Shown: positions 5,001 to 5,017 of the stretch, one piece after another | How positions within the stretch are numbered: position 1 is the stretch's first letter | How the letters are laid out: the number at the start of each line of letters is the position of its first letter | NCBI GenBank assembly: GCA_965653225.1 | Contig: CBFGZI010000187.1 | Location: 1 to 5,017 of the forward strand | Direction: 5' to 3' | Length of the DNA stretch: 5,017 bases | Source: JALZDI01 sp965653225 | GTDB lineage: Bacteria > Actinomycetota > Actinomycetes > Propionibacteriales > Nocardioidaceae | The notes under the pieces: model-generated | The model's input: only the letters and a program-made list of their open reading frames with translations | The model's database searches: none | What the model was told of the DNA's origin: nothing | Translations under genes and position numbers: made by a program

Positions 5001-5017
5001 CGCGTGTCGCCGCAGAC

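Overview
The window is very GC-rich and all five credible genes lie on the minus strand. The gene content points to an actinobacterium, probably a mycelial or Pseudonocardiales-like member (an inference from gene content, not a proven taxonomy). The markers are a secreted resuscitation-promoting factor (Rpf) with a LysM domain, a ydaO-type c-di-AMP riboswitch in front of it, a SEC-C/DUF5926 protein, an RsbW-like ATP-binding protein and actinobacterial TAnnnT -10 elements. There are no tRNA, rRNA, CRISPR or mobile-element signals. It looks like a chromosomal core region rather than an accessory island.

Layout in the direction of transcription, from high to low coordinates. At 4949-5000 there is a probable leaderless promoter with a 7-bp direct repeat upstream. 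It drives an Orc/Cdc6-like AAA ATPase (3749-4942, GTG start). Only 27 bp later comes a cytoplasmic glycerophosphodiester phosphodiesterase (2837-3721), so these two are probably co-transcribed. A 117-bp gap leads to a small RsbW/HATPase_c_2-type ATP-binding protein (2305-2718, or from the internal ATG at 2679). After 72 bp comes a DUF5926-type protein with an N-terminal SEC-C zinc motif (1231-2232). A 536-bp non-coding stretch (695-1230) follows and holds the most interesting material. The window ends with the Rpf gene (89-694), three 14-bp tandem repeats across its stop codon and a GC-rich hairpin.

The 695-1230 stretch is a layered regulatory region for the Rpf gene. From upstream to downstream it holds a cluster of TGTCAC hexamers (1093-1131), a weak candidate promoter (1038-1067), a strong hairpin followed by TTTT that looks like a minus-strand terminator (983-1028), a perfect CRP-like palindrome (958-977), a candidate promoter (911-941), a c-di-AMP aptamer (711-878) and the Shine-Dalgarno sequence (700-704). 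The CRP-like palindrome is centred about 63 bp upstream of the inferred transcription start, close to the class I activator position. This suggests that a cAMP receptor protein and c-di-AMP jointly control a muralytic enzyme. The same logic is known for rpfA in Streptomyces, and CRP control is known for rpfA in Mycobacterium tuberculosis, so the arrangement here is an instance of a known theme rather than a new system. One less familiar detail is that the terminal loop of an aptamer hairpin (ACUCUCC) is complementary to the Rpf Shine-Dalgarno region (GGAGAG).

I found no clear evidence for a wholly new system. The AAA ATPase, the orphan RsbW-like protein and the SEC-C/DUF5926 protein are the genes whose functions are least known.
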